DNA of 64,000 bases, taken from contig NZ_KE386630.1 in NCBI RefSeq assembly GCF_000428145.1, positions 1 through 64,000 of the forward strand, written 5' to 3'. Below, in pieces: positions 29,698-37,912 of the stretch. This DNA is from Chitinilyticum litopenaei DSM 21440. Lineage in GTDB: Bacteria > Pseudomonadota > Gammaproteobacteria > Burkholderiales > Chitinibacteraceae. The notes beneath the pieces are model-generated. The model ran no database searches and had not been told where the DNA came from. It worked only from the letters and a program-made list of their open reading frames with translations. The first letter of the stretch is position 1; each line of letters begins with the position of its first letter. Made by a program: the position numbers and the translations under genes.

Positions 29698-30204
29698 TCA
29701 CAGGGGCTTGAGCTGTTCGTCAGCCAGCCCGGCCAGAAGGCTGCGGCCTTCCTTGGAGACGCGCAGTATCGCATAGCGCGCCCTGCTGTAGCGCTCCGCC
29801 TCGCCTTCGCCAAAGAAATAGGCATGGCTGGGCAGCATGATGCGGTAGCCGTTGACAATCTTCACGCGCAGGCGCAGCTCGTCATGGCCCGGCTCGGGCG
29901 CGCCGGTCCCCACCCAGACCGGCGTGCCGACCCGGCGTGCATCCAGACGCAGCAGCACTTGCAGGGTGCCGTAATCCGGCCAGTGCCGACCGGCGTGCTG
30001 CTGCAGGCTGCGATCGACATCCCGCACCAGCGCATAATTCAGCGCCATATAGTCGCCCTGCAGCAGGGAGCGCGGATCGACCGGCGCCAAAGGCAGGTAT
30101 ACGACGCTACCCTTTTGCAGCAATTGCTCGTGGCGATATACCCCAATATTCAGTACCAGCAGCGTGGCGATGATGGCCAGTACGGGAAGCAGCATCCGGT
30201 TCAT
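29698..30204 (-). CDS. GDYXXLXY domain protein
   Basis: A 168-residue protein starting MNRMLLPVLAIIATLLVLNI, with an N-terminal membrane helix. The family motif is seen as LLQGDYMALNYAL, and the C-terminal half contains HDELRLRVKIVNGYRIMLPS and HAYFFGEGEAERYSRARYAI. It is regularly found with DUF2157/DUF4401 membrane proteins, as here. It overlaps the DUF4401 gene by four bases. Biochemical function unknown. Confidence 0.88.
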   Translation of the reverse strand: MNRMLLPVLAIIATLLVLNIGVYRHEQLLQKGSVVYLPLAPVDPRSLLQGDYMALNYALVRDVDRSLQQHAGRHWPDYGTLQVLLRLDARRVGTPVWVGTGAPEPGHDELRLRVKIVNGYRIMLPSHAYFFGEGEAERYSRARYAILRVSKEGRSLLAGLADEQLKPL

Positions 30205-31220
30205 TGCAGCGACTCCTTGCGCAGCAGTCCCGCCAGACCAAGCAGGACGAAGCCGACGACGATCAGCACCAGTCCCTTGTAGAGCAGCGGCCAGTCCAGC
30301 AGGTAATAGAAACGACTGAATGCATAGACGGCGCCGCCGCCACCAAGGAGGGCCAGCAGGCGCTGCCGCCCCGGCACCAGCATCGCCAGCCACATGAGCA
30401 GCACCGGGTAGAGAAACAGCTCGCTCATCAGCAACAGCGGCAGCACGGCCAGCCAGGGCAAGGCCCAGCGCAGCGGCACCCGCTCGCGCCGCAGACCGTG
30501 ACAAACGGCAAGCACCAGCGCCAGCACCGGCAGCGCCTGCTGCTGCACCACGCCAGCCATATGACCCGCACCCTGCCAGGGCAGATTGGCGCTCATCCAC
30601 AGGTAATGGCGCTCGGCCAGCGCCAGCCCCAACGCAACGACCGCCAGCGCCAGCCGCAAGGCTGGCAGGCGTTCGCCCCAGGGCGGCGGCGCCAGCCACC
30701 ACCATGACAGGAGCAGCACCAGCAGTGTTTGCCGCAGGATGGCGCCGAAATACGATACCCACGCTCCCTCGTCCAGCCAGCTCACGTCCAGCCCCAGCCA
30801 GTACCAGACGATGGCGGCCAGCACCAGCGCGGCGGCAAAGCGCAGCGCTGGATTGCGGGAAAACCACCAGATGGCTGCCGCCGGCAGCACGTACACCAGA
30901 TCGAGGTATTGCCACCAGCGGTAGCTGCCATCCTGCAGGGCGTCGATGGCCAGCGGCAGCAACCCTGCCCCCGCCATGCACAGCGGCACGCCCATATCGG
31001 CCAGAAAACTGCCGGACTGCCGCCCGGCCAGCCAGTAACCGCTCAGGCCAAACAGCGGCGCCAGCAGCAGGGCGCTGGCCTCGCCGGAGAACGATAGCGG
31101 GCCGATGGCCACGGCGATGATCAGCAAGATGGCGCAAAACCAGGCCCCCAGCGCCTGCAGCATGCGCACCGTCAGTGGCAGCGTAGCAGCGGCCCCTCCA
31201 GAAGCATCACGATCAGTCAT
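30201..31220 (-). CDS. DUF4401 polytopic membrane protein
   Basis: A 339-residue protein with about ten hydrophobic helices (for example MLQALGAWFCAILLIIAVAI). The size and order between DUF2157 and GDYXXLXY genes match DUF4401. It overlaps both neighbours, indicating one operon. Function unknown; membrane located. Confidence 0.8.
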   Translation of the reverse strand: MTDRDASGGAAATLPLTVRMLQALGAWFCAILLIIAVAIGPLSFSGEASALLLAPLFGLSGYWLAGRQSGSFLADMGVPLCMAGAGLLPLAIDALQDGSYRWWQYLDLVYVLPAAAIWWFSRNPALRFAAALVLAAIVWYWLGLDVSWLDEGAWVSYFGAILRQTLLVLLLSWWWLAPPPWGERLPALRLALAVVALGLALAERHYLWMSANLPWQGAGHMAGVVQQQALPVLALVLAVCHGLRRERVPLRWALPWLAVLPLLLMSELFLYPVLLMWLAMLVPGRQRLLALLGGGGAVYAFSRFYYLLDWPLLYKGLVLIVVGFVLLGLAGLLRKESLQ

Positions 31221-32187
31221 GGTGCGGCTCCCTGCGCCCGGTCATTCTCAGCCAGTAGCCCAGCCCCGCGAAACTGCCGACTGCCAGCAAGGCCAGCAGC
31301 AGCAGACCGCCACGGGAGTCGAGCGCGCGCCCGAGCGCGATCAGCCCGCCCACCCACAGCGAATAAGCGGGACAGGCCAGCCACAGCAGCGGGGCACGCT
31401 GGCGAAAACGCCACAGCGCAGCGACGTTGAGGCCGAGCCAGAACAGGATGGACAAGCCCGGATGGATGGCCAGCCAGGCTCGCAGCGGCACGGCATCGCC
31501 CCGCCAGTCGAGCACGGCGGCCCAGGCGGGAATGGCGAGCACAAAGGACGCCACCAGCAGCACACCATGCGCAAACGGCCCCGGCTGCCCGGCCCGGAAC
31601 ACCAAGTACCAGCAGGCTGCCAGCCAGAGCAGCAACAGTGGCCAGAGCCCGGCCTGCGGCCAGTAGGCCTGCCAGCCCGCCGTCTGGTTGTTGAACAGGA
31701 TGATCGCCGTGCTGGCCAGCAGCAACCAGAATCCCCATAGCGGCTCATGGCGCGCCCAGAGCGTCCAGGGCAGCGCCAGCAGGGCCCAGGCAGCAAAGAG
31801 CTCCCAGGCGTCGGCGCCGGTCTGATAGGTTTGCCCGATCACCGCCAGCCAGGCGCCGGTCAGCACCACCACGGCCAGCGCAGCCCAGGCGCCGGCCGGT
31901 CGCTGGCGCAGCACAAACCAGGCCAGCACCGCCAGCAGCCAGACCCCCTGCGCCAGCGCGACGCGCGCCAGTGCTGGCCAGGTCCACCAGTTGGCGGCAA
32001 ACACCATGATGATGCCCGCCAGCACGCACAGGAGCCCGCCGACGGCAGGTGTGCGCCACAGCCAGCGCCGCCAGCCGGCCAGATCGGGCAGCTCGCCTGC
32101 CGCACGGGCAGCAGCCAGGTAGTCATCCTGGCTCAGCTGACCAGCCAGTACAGCCTGCTCGGCAGCAGTTACGTCGGAAGCCTGCAT
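31213..32187 (-). CDS. DUF2157 membrane protein
   Basis: About 324 residues starting MQASDVTAAEQAVLAGQLSQ. A soluble N-terminal helix pair precedes a membrane part with about ten segments, the layout of DUF2157. The ATG at 32187 was chosen because GGAG lies five bases upstream; a GTG at 32193 is the alternative. First gene of the three-gene cluster. Confidence 0.8.
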   Translation of the reverse strand: MQASDVTAAEQAVLAGQLSQDDYLAAARAAGELPDLAGWRRWLWRTPAVGGLLCVLAGIIMVFAANWWTWPALARVALAQGVWLLAVLAWFVLRQRPAGAWAALAVVVLTGAWLAVIGQTYQTGADAWELFAAWALLALPWTLWARHEPLWGFWLLLASTAIILFNNQTAGWQAYWPQAGLWPLLLLWLAACWYLVFRAGQPGPFAHGVLLVASFVLAIPAWAAVLDWRGDAVPLRAWLAIHPGLSILFWLGLNVAALWRFRQRAPLLWLACPAYSLWVGGLIALGRALDSRGGLLLLALLAVGSFAGLGYWLRMTGRREPHHD

Positions 32188-32245
32188 GATCACTCCATCC
32201 CCAATCCGGTATGTGCAGCCTACGCCGCCTGGCAGGCAAGCAAAA

Positions 32246-32266
32246 GCCCGGCATGGCCGGGCTCAT
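32246..32266. terminator. Bidirectional hairpin between the iron-binding protein and DUF2157 genes
   Basis: AGCCCGGC-AT-GCCGGGCT palindrome without a clear T run. Likely a weak terminator or mRNA-stabilising hairpin after the binding-protein gene. Confidence 0.5.
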
Positions 32267-32364
32267 TGCGTGCACCTGTCGGGTGCGGAAAGTGCACTGC
32301 CTACGGTTGCGCAACCGGGCGCATGTCTCTGGCATGAAACACGCTTGCCCGGCGCTGCGGCCGC

Positions 32365-33357
32365 TCAGCGGTAACCGGCGCGATCCATCAGCTTGGTGGC
32401 TTCAGCCTGCAGTTCACCCGCCTTGGCCACATTGATGGTGTCCTGCTTGAACGGGCCCCAGGACTTGATGACCGAATCAGGCTGGATCTTCGGGTTGGCC
32501 GGGTATTCCAGGTCGCGGTCGGTATAGATGAATTGCGCCTTGTCGGACGACAGCCATTCGATCAGCTTCTGCGCACCGGCAGCATTCTTGGCATGGCGGG
32601 TCACGCCGGCGCCGGATACGTTGACGTGCGCGCCCTCTTCCTTCTGGTTGGCCCAGAACACGGTAACCGGGAAATCCTTTTCCTTGTCGATGATGCGGCC
32701 CAGATAGTAGGTGTTGGCGATGCCCACCTGGCACTGGCCGGCGGCAATGGCCTTCAGGAGCGCGGTGTCGTCGGCGAACACATCGGTCGCCAGATTGGCC
32801 ACCCAGCCGCGCACGATGGATTCGGTCTTTTTCTCGCCCAGCTCGGCCATCATGGTGGCAACCAGCGACTGGTTGTAGACCTTCTTGCTGGTACGCAGGC
32901 AGAGTTTGCCCTTCCACTTCGGATCTGCCAGATCGGCATAGGTGGAAAGCTGCTCGGGCTTCACCAGCGTCTTGTTGTAAACGATGGTGCGTGCCCGCAC
33001 GGACAGGCCGAACCATTCATTCTTCGGGTCGCGCAGGTGGGCCGGGATATTCGCTTCCAGCACCGGCGACTTGATGGCGCGCAACAGGCCCATGTTCGAC
33101 GCCTGCCAGAGGTTGCCGGCATCAACGGTAATCAGCACATCGGCGGGGGTATTCGCACCTTCGGCCTTCAGGCGCTCCATCAGCGGGCCTTCCTTGTCGC
33201 TGCGCAGCTTGATTTCGACGCCGGTTTCCTTGGTGAAGGCATCGAACAGCGGCTTGATCAGCTGCTCGTTGCGGGCGGAATAAACGGTAACGGTTTCGGC
33301 CGAAGCGGCGCCGGCCAGGGCCGCGAACAGCAGGGAAGCAAGAAGACGGGATTTCAT
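32365..33357 (-). CDS. Periplasmic Fe3+-binding protein of an ABC importer (FbpA/FutA-like)
   Basis: A 330-residue protein. The signal peptide MKSRLLASLLFAALAGAASA is followed by ETVTVYSARNEQLIKPLFDAF, the typical start of mature FbpA/FutA. The Tyr-Tyr iron ligand motif is visible in IANTYYLGRIIDKEKDFPV. It delivers ferric iron to the FbpB-like permease. The start at 33357 gives a clean signal peptide. It is probably iron regulated (see the Fur-like site upstream). Confidence 0.92.
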   Translation of the reverse strand: MKSRLLASLLFAALAGAASAETVTVYSARNEQLIKPLFDAFTKETGVEIKLRSDKEGPLMERLKAEGANTPADVLITVDAGNLWQASNMGLLRAIKSPVLEANIPAHLRDPKNEWFGLSVRARTIVYNKTLVKPEQLSTYADLADPKWKGKLCLRTSKKVYNQSLVATMMAELGEKKTESIVRGWVANLATDVFADDTALLKAIAAGQCQVGIANTYYLGRIIDKEKDFPVTVFWANQKEEGAHVNVSGAGVTRHAKNAAGAQKLIEWLSSDKAQFIYTDRDLEYPANPKIQPDSVIKSWGPFKQDTINVAKAGELQAEATKLMDRAGYR

Positions 33358-33397
33358 GAAATGCCTCGCGCAAGGAAGAAGGAGTAAGAGTCGGCCG

Positions 33398-33429
33398 CAA
33401 TGATAATCCAAACAATAGCCATTCTCAAA
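33398..33429 (-). promoter_or_regulatory. Possible Fur box upstream of the iron-binding protein gene
   Basis: The plus-strand sequence AATGATAATCCAAACAATAG with a trailing CCATTCTC resembles the GATAAT repeats of Fur sites, ~45 bases upstream of the start. The match is partial, so this is a suggestion only. Confidence 0.4.
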
Positions 33430-33632
33430 TCGGCACATGCTGCCGCAGCGGCCGCCCGGTACTGACTGCACGCCCCGGCGACCAGACTGCCGTGGCGTGC
33501 GGCAGGACTGCTGAGCCGGCACTGCGCACGCCGCCCGAACACCACAGCGAATTGCCGCTCCGGCCTGTCCTCGCACCGGCGCTGCGGCTACAATCTGCGG
33601 CCATTGTTTTCGCATTACCGAAAGGACATCTC

Positions 33633-34541
33633 ATGCTGTGGTTCCGCAACCTGCAAATCTACCGCCTCAATCCCGACCACGGCATGAGCGCCGACAGCAT
33701 CCGCGCCAGTCTGGAGAAAAAGCCCTTCGTCCCCTGCGGGAGCATGGACATGAACAGCGCCGGCTGGATAGCCCCGGCCAAGCACCGCCCGGACGATCTG
33801 ATCTACACCCAGCAGGACGCCGTGCTGGTGCAACTGAAAACCGAAACCAAGCTGCTGCCGGCCATCGTCATCCGCCAGGAAGCCGACGAGCGCATCCGCC
33901 ACATCGAGGAAGAGGAAGCGCGCAAGGTCGGCCGCAAGGAGACCAAGGAAATCCGCGAGCGCGTGGCCGAAGAGCTGCTGCCGCGCGCCTTTGCCAAACA
34001 GGGCGTGCAGCGCGCCATCATCGACCTGCAGAGCAACCTGGTGCTGGTGGAAAGCGCGTCCGCCAGTCGGGCCGAAAACCTGCTGTCCGACCTGCGTGAC
34101 GCACTGGGCAGCCTGCCCACGCGCCTGCTGCAGACCAGCACCACCCCGCAAACTGCAATGACCGTCTGGCTGGAACAGGGCGCACCCGATGCCTTTACGC
34201 TTGATGCCGACTGCGAGCTGCGTTTCCCGGGCGACGATGGCGCGGTTGCCCGCTTTTCGCGCCAGGATCTGAACGCCGACGAGGTGCGCAAGCATCTGGA
34301 GAGCGGCAAGCTCGTGACCAAGATGGGCCTGTCCTGGGATGAGCGCATCAGCTTCCAGCTCACCGAAAAGCTGGAACTCAAGCGTCTGGCCATGCTCGAT
34401 GTGCTGCAGGATGACCTGAAAAATGCCGACGCCGACAGCCAGGACGCGCTGTTCGAATCGAGCTTCGCGCTGACCGTGGGTGAGCTGCGCCAGTTCGTTC
34501 CCGCCATCATCGCAGCGCTGGGTGGCGAACTGCCGGCCTGA
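33633..34541 (+). CDS. rdgC: Host RdgC
   Basis: Chromosomal recombination-associated protein that rings DNA and antagonises RecA. 302 residues starting MLWFRNLQIYRLNPDHGMSA, the usual length. RBS AAGGACA. A single-gene unit followed by a dispersed palindromic repeat. It is the close paralogue of the prophage copy at 21318-22226. Confidence 0.95.
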   Translation: MLWFRNLQIYRLNPDHGMSADSIRASLEKKPFVPCGSMDMNSAGWIAPAKHRPDDLIYTQQDAVLVQLKTETKLLPAIVIRQEADERIRHIEEEEARKVGRKETKEIRERVAEELLPRAFAKQGVQRAIIDLQSNLVLVESASASRAENLLSDLRDALGSLPTRLLQTSTTPQTAMTVWLEQGAPDAFTLDADCELRFPGDDGAVARFSRQDLNADEVRKHLESGKLVTKMGLSWDERISFQLTEKLELKRLAMLDVLQDDLKNADADSQDALFESSFALTVGELRQFVPAIIAALGGELPA

Positions 34542-34560
34542 GGCTGGCAGGACGCCGGAC

Positions 34561-34619
34561 ATACACACACCCCTATTGGCATGCAGCCCTTTACCATAAT
34601 GGGCTGCAAAGCCATACCC
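34561..34619 (+). repeat. Dispersed palindromic repeat, host copy
   Basis: ATACACACACCCCTATTGGC, core GCAGCCC...GGGCTGC, and GCCATACCC end; one of the clearest copies. Confidence 0.85.
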
Positions 34620-34636
34620 AAGCAGGAAGCAAGTAC

Positions 34637-35017
34637 ATGGAATTCTGGAGCAGCCTTAGCGTCGTCGGCGCCATTGTGTTCAGCCTGGGCGCCGCGATGG
34701 TGCTTTACGCCACCTTCAGCGCCATCCTGATGCTGGCCGGACGCAAGGAGAAACGCTGGCTGACCGGCATTGGCCTCTTGGGTGTCCTGATCGGCCTGGC
34801 CATCGCCATTCCGGCCCCGGCACGCCATGCCGACAAGGCCTGGCTGGGCGGCGTGGTACTGACCTTCGCGCTCATCGCCCCCGTCTACGCCTTCCGCCAG
34901 CGGGCGACGGAAGGCTGGCTGTGGACGCTGTTCTGGCGCGGCTGGTTGCTGACACTGATCAGCCTGCCGATGATCTTCGGCTGGCTGCTGCAGGCCGGCC
35001 GGGCGCTGGCGGCCTGA
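34637..35017 (+). CDS. Small four-helix membrane protein
   Basis: A 126-residue hydrophobic protein starting MEFWSSLSVVGAIVFSLGAA, with about four transmembrane segments and short charged loops (AGRKEKRWL). No family was recognised. RBS AGGAAG. It is transcribed toward motD, which is convergent. Confidence 0.65.
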   Translation: MEFWSSLSVVGAIVFSLGAAMVLYATFSAILMLAGRKEKRWLTGIGLLGVLIGLAIAIPAPARHADKAWLGGVVLTFALIAPVYAFRQRATEGWLWTLFWRGWLLTLISLPMIFGWLLQAGRALAA

Positions 35018-35044
35018 ACGCCATTCAGCTTCGGCAAGGCAAGA

Positions 35045-35839
35045 TTACTCGCCCGGCTTGGCCGGGGTATCCAGCGGCAGCACGGCCACTTCGTCCTTGT
35101 TGTCGGCGAGGATGTTGAGCGTCACCCGGCGATTCTTGGCGCGGCCTTCGATGCCGTCGTTGCTGTCGATGGGCCGGTATTCGCCATAGCCGATGGCAAC
35201 CATGCGCTGCGGGGCGACGCCGGCCTGCACGAAGACGCGCACCACGCTGGCCGCGCGCGCGGCCGACAGCTCCCAGTTCGACGGAAATTGCGCCGAATTG
35301 ATCGGCGCATTGTCGGTGTGGCCCTCGATCTGGATCAGATTGTCGGTGTCCTTCACCATTTCGGCGACGCGCGACAGACCGGCCACCGACTGTGGCTGCA
35401 GGTCGGCGCGGCCGGTGTCGAAGAGCACCGAATCGCTGATTTCGACGGCGATACCGCGCTTGGATTGCGTGACGCGCACCTTGCCCTCGTCGATCAGCTG
35501 ATCGAGCGAGCTTTTGATCTTGCTCGCCATGTCCTGCATCTTCTTCGCCTGCTCTTCGGTCGCCTTGTTCGGCACCGGCGGCGCGGGCAGCGCGATGGGC
35601 TTGGCTGGCGCCCCCATCACCGTCTGGTTGCCGATCTGGATCACCTTGGTCGACGTTGGCGGCTGCTTGAAGGCCTGCACCAGCGAATCCGACAGGACAC
35701 GATACTTGCCCTCGTTGACCGAGGAAATCGCGTACATCACCACGAAAAAGGCGAACAGCAGCGTGATGAAGTCGGCGTAGGACACCAGCCAGCGCTCATG
35801 GTTGTCATGATCGTCGTGCCTGAGCCTGTCCCTGGCCAT
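35045..35839 (-). CDS. motD: Flagellar motor stator protein MotD/MotB-like
   Basis: A 264-residue protein. N-terminal single membrane helix with the plug/stator motif WLVSYADFITLLFAFFVVMY, containing the proton-carrying Asp. C-terminal OmpA/MotB peptidoglycan-binding domain: SVLFDTGRADLQPQSVAGLS, then QIEGHTDNAPINSAQFPSNWELSAARA. It anchors the stator to peptidoglycan. The shorter length and sequence fit MotD (MotB paralogue). Unusually no motC/motA gene precedes it here. Confidence 0.88.
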   Translation of the reverse strand: MARDRLRHDDHDNHERWLVSYADFITLLFAFFVVMYAISSVNEGKYRVLSDSLVQAFKQPPTSTKVIQIGNQTVMGAPAKPIALPAPPVPNKATEEQAKKMQDMASKIKSSLDQLIDEGKVRVTQSKRGIAVEISDSVLFDTGRADLQPQSVAGLSRVAEMVKDTDNLIQIEGHTDNAPINSAQFPSNWELSAARAASVVRVFVQAGVAPQRMVAIGYGEYRPIDSNDGIEGRAKNRRVTLNILADNKDEVAVLPLDTPAKPGE

Positions 35840-35860
35840 GCCCGTCTCCTGGTGCCCGCC

Positions 35861-36799
35861 TCAGCGCAGCTGGAACTGCAGCTGCGTGCCGAGGTGGTTT
35901 GCCGCGCTCACGCCGATCTGGCGGGCGATACGGTCAGCAAAGCTGGCCTGCGGGGTAAAGTCCACCAGTTTTTCGACCTTCACGACGTCGCGCGCGACGC
36001 TGGCGACCGAACCCATGCCGTCGACGAGGCCCAGCTTCTGGCCGGCTTCGCCGCTCCAGACCATGCCACTGTAAAGATCCGGATCATCGACGAGCTTCTT
36101 GCCGCGGCCGTTCTTCACCGCATTGATGAATTGCGTGTGAATTTCGTTGAGCATCACCTGCGCCTTGGCCTTCTGGCTGTCATCCAGCGGCGAGAACGGG
36201 TCGAGGAAGCCCTTGTTGCTGCCGGCGGTGAGCAGGCGCCGGTCGACGCCAAGCTTTTCCATGGTGCCGGTAAAGCCGAAACCGTCCATCAGTACGCCGA
36301 TCGAACCGACAATCGACGCCTTGTCGGCGTAGATCTTGTCGGCGGCGGCAGCGACGTAGTAGCAACCGGACGCGCAGACATCCTCGACCACGACATACAG
36401 CGGCACCTTGGGGTGCGCCTTGCGCAGCCGCTGCATCTCGTCATAAATGATGCCGGACTGCACCGGGCTGCCACCCGGGCTATTGGCCTGGATGACGACG
36501 GCGCGGGTATTCTTGTCGTCGAAGGCGGCATTCAGCCCGTCAACGATCAGCTGGCTGTCGACATTGTCACCCCCAGCGGCAATCACGCCGTCCAGCCTCA
36601 CGAGCGCAGTGTGCGGCTCGGTACTGAGGTTTTCGCTTTCGCGCGCGCCGATGGCGGCAAACACGCCCAGCACCAGCACGCTCAGATAGGCAAAGGTCAG
36701 CAGCTTGAAGAAGATGCCCCAGCGCCGCGCGCGGCGCTGCTCTTTCAGCGAGGCGGTCAGCAGATCCTGCAGCGCCTGGCGTTCCCAGTTTTCACTCAT
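35861..36799 (-). CDS. sppA: Signal peptide peptidase SppA-like S49 protease
   Basis: A 312-residue membrane-anchored protease starting MSENWERQALQDLLTASLKE with one N-terminal transmembrane helix (~residues 30-50). Catalytic serine in DVCASGCYYVAAAADKIYAD and the catalytic lysine expected in GTMEKLGVDRRLLTAGSNKG. It degrades cleaved signal peptides. The ATG at 36799 overlaps the Rieske gene stop (ATGA). Short (single-domain) form. Confidence 0.9.
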   Translation of the reverse strand: MSENWERQALQDLLTASLKEQRRARRWGIFFKLLTFAYLSVLVLGVFAAIGARESENLSTEPHTALVRLDGVIAAGGDNVDSQLIVDGLNAAFDDKNTRAVVIQANSPGGSPVQSGIIYDEMQRLRKAHPKVPLYVVVEDVCASGCYYVAAAADKIYADKASIVGSIGVLMDGFGFTGTMEKLGVDRRLLTAGSNKGFLDPFSPLDDSQKAKAQVMLNEIHTQFINAVKNGRGKKLVDDPDLYSGMVWSGEAGQKLGLVDGMGSVASVARDVVKVEKLVDFTPQASFADRIARQIGVSAANHLGTQLQFQLR

Positions 36800-37149
36800 T
36801 GGTACAATCCTTCCTTCAGCCACAGCTGGCCATCACGTTCTTCGACCGGCAAGCCGTGCAGGCGCCGCCCCGGGCAGGGGCCGCCGACGCACAGGCCGGT
36901 ATGCGGAAGATAGTATGCGCCGTGGGTGGAACATACAAGGTATTCGCGGCTGAGGTCGAAAACGTCGCCGGGGTTGAAATCGAGCTCGATCGGCACATGC
37001 GCACACTCGTTCAGATAGGCATACACCCTGCCTTCGAAACGCAGCGCGATGGCCTGGTGCTCGACGCCCTTGTGGTCGGTGACGGTGAATTTCAGCGCCA
37101 GCCCGCGCTCGAGCAGCTGCGCAGCGTCGCCAAGGCAGCGCTCACTCAT
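36796..37149 (-). CDS. Rieske [2Fe-2S] protein
   Basis: A 117-residue protein starting MSERCLGDAAQLLERGLALK. The cluster ligands are visible in ECAHVPIELDFN (CxH) and LVCSTHGAYYLPHTGLC (CxxH). Small stand-alone Rieske proteins of this type often sit between gph and sppA in betaproteobacteria. The redox partner is unknown. It overlaps the gph stop by eight bases. Confidence 0.9.
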   Translation of the reverse strand: MSERCLGDAAQLLERGLALKFTVTDHKGVEHQAIALRFEGRVYAYLNECAHVPIELDFNPGDVFDLSREYLVCSTHGAYYLPHTGLCVGGPCPGRRLHGLPVEERDGQLWLKEGLYQ

Positions 37150-37798
37150 GCGCCAGAATCCAGTCGGCCAGCGCCGGGAAGTCGTCGAAGATCGCCAGCG
37201 GCTTGAGTTCCTGCAGCGCGCCGACGTCATGCGCGCCGTAGGTGAGTGCGGCGCTCGCGGTGCCGGCGTTGATCGCCAGCTGCAGGTCGTGCGTGGTGTC
37301 ACCGATCATCAGCGCGCGCTGCGGCGCGACGCCGGCGAACTCCAGCAGGTATTCGAGCATGGCCGGGTGCGGCTTGGAAAACGACTCGTCGGCAGTGCGC
37401 GTGGCAAGGAAATAGCGGCCCAGGCCGGTGGCCTCCAGCACGCGCTTGAGCCCCGCGCGCGACTTGCCGGTGGCGACGCACATCGTATAACCAGCCGACG
37501 CAAAGCGCTCCAGCGCATCGAGCACGCCGTCGAACAGCACCAGCTGCTGGTCGCGCGCCAGATAGTAATGCCGGTAGGCATCGACGACGCGGCGGATTTC
37601 GTCGGCACTGGCCTCGGGCGCCAGGTGCTGCATCGCCTCGTTCAGCCCGTAGCCGATCACGTAGCGCGCGTCGCGCTCGCTCGGCACGGGCAGGCCGACA
37701 TCCTCAAAAGCCTGGCGGATCGCGTAGGTGATCGTCGCTGTCGAATCCATCAGCGTGCCGTCCCAGTCGAAGACCAGCAGGTCAAAGCGTTTGTTCAT
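37142..37798 (-). CDS. gph: HAD phosphatase, phosphoglycolate phosphatase-like (Gph)
   Basis: About 218 residues. HAD motif I FDLLVFDWDGTLMDSTATI (nucleophile Asp in FDWDGT), motif II CVATGKSRAGL, motif III FSKPHPAML, motif IV MIGDTTHDLQLA. It dephosphorylates phosphoglycolate or similar small phosphates. The ATG at 37798 is chosen; ATGs at 37816 and 37828 are alternatives. First gene of the gph-Rieske-sppA operon. Confidence 0.9.
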   Translation of the reverse strand: MNKRFDLLVFDWDGTLMDSTATITYAIRQAFEDVGLPVPSERDARYVIGYGLNEAMQHLAPEASADEIRRVVDAYRHYYLARDQQLVLFDGVLDALERFASAGYTMCVATGKSRAGLKRVLEATGLGRYFLATRTADESFSKPHPAMLEYLLEFAGVAPQRALMIGDTTHDLQLAINAGTASAALTYGAHDVGALQELKPLAIFDDFPALADWILAHE

Positions 37799-37844
37799 TG
37801 CCGTTTCCGTATTCATTGATTTGATCAAGTCGGGAGCATGCGCA

Positions 37845-37903
37845 ATACATACACCCCTATCAGACCGCAGCCCATCATCATATTGGGCTGCAACAGTATA
37901 CCC
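37845..37903 (+). repeat. Dispersed palindromic repeat, host copy
   Basis: ATACATACACCCCTATCAGA, core GCAGCCCA...TGGGCTGC, and GTATACCC end. Lies between gph and rluC. Confidence 0.8.
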
Positions 37904-37912
37904 GGCAGCACA

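Noticed and set aside
28384..30282. 632-codon plus-strand frame opposite the permease gene
   Set aside because: Antisense to a clear ABC permease and rich in His/Gln/Arg, as expected of a reverse-complement shadow.
30708..31137. Arg/Ala-rich open frames upstream of the GDYXXLXY start in the same frame
   Set aside because: They are the out-of-frame reading of the DUF4401 gene; the real start is the ATG at 30204 overlapping the DUF4401 stop.
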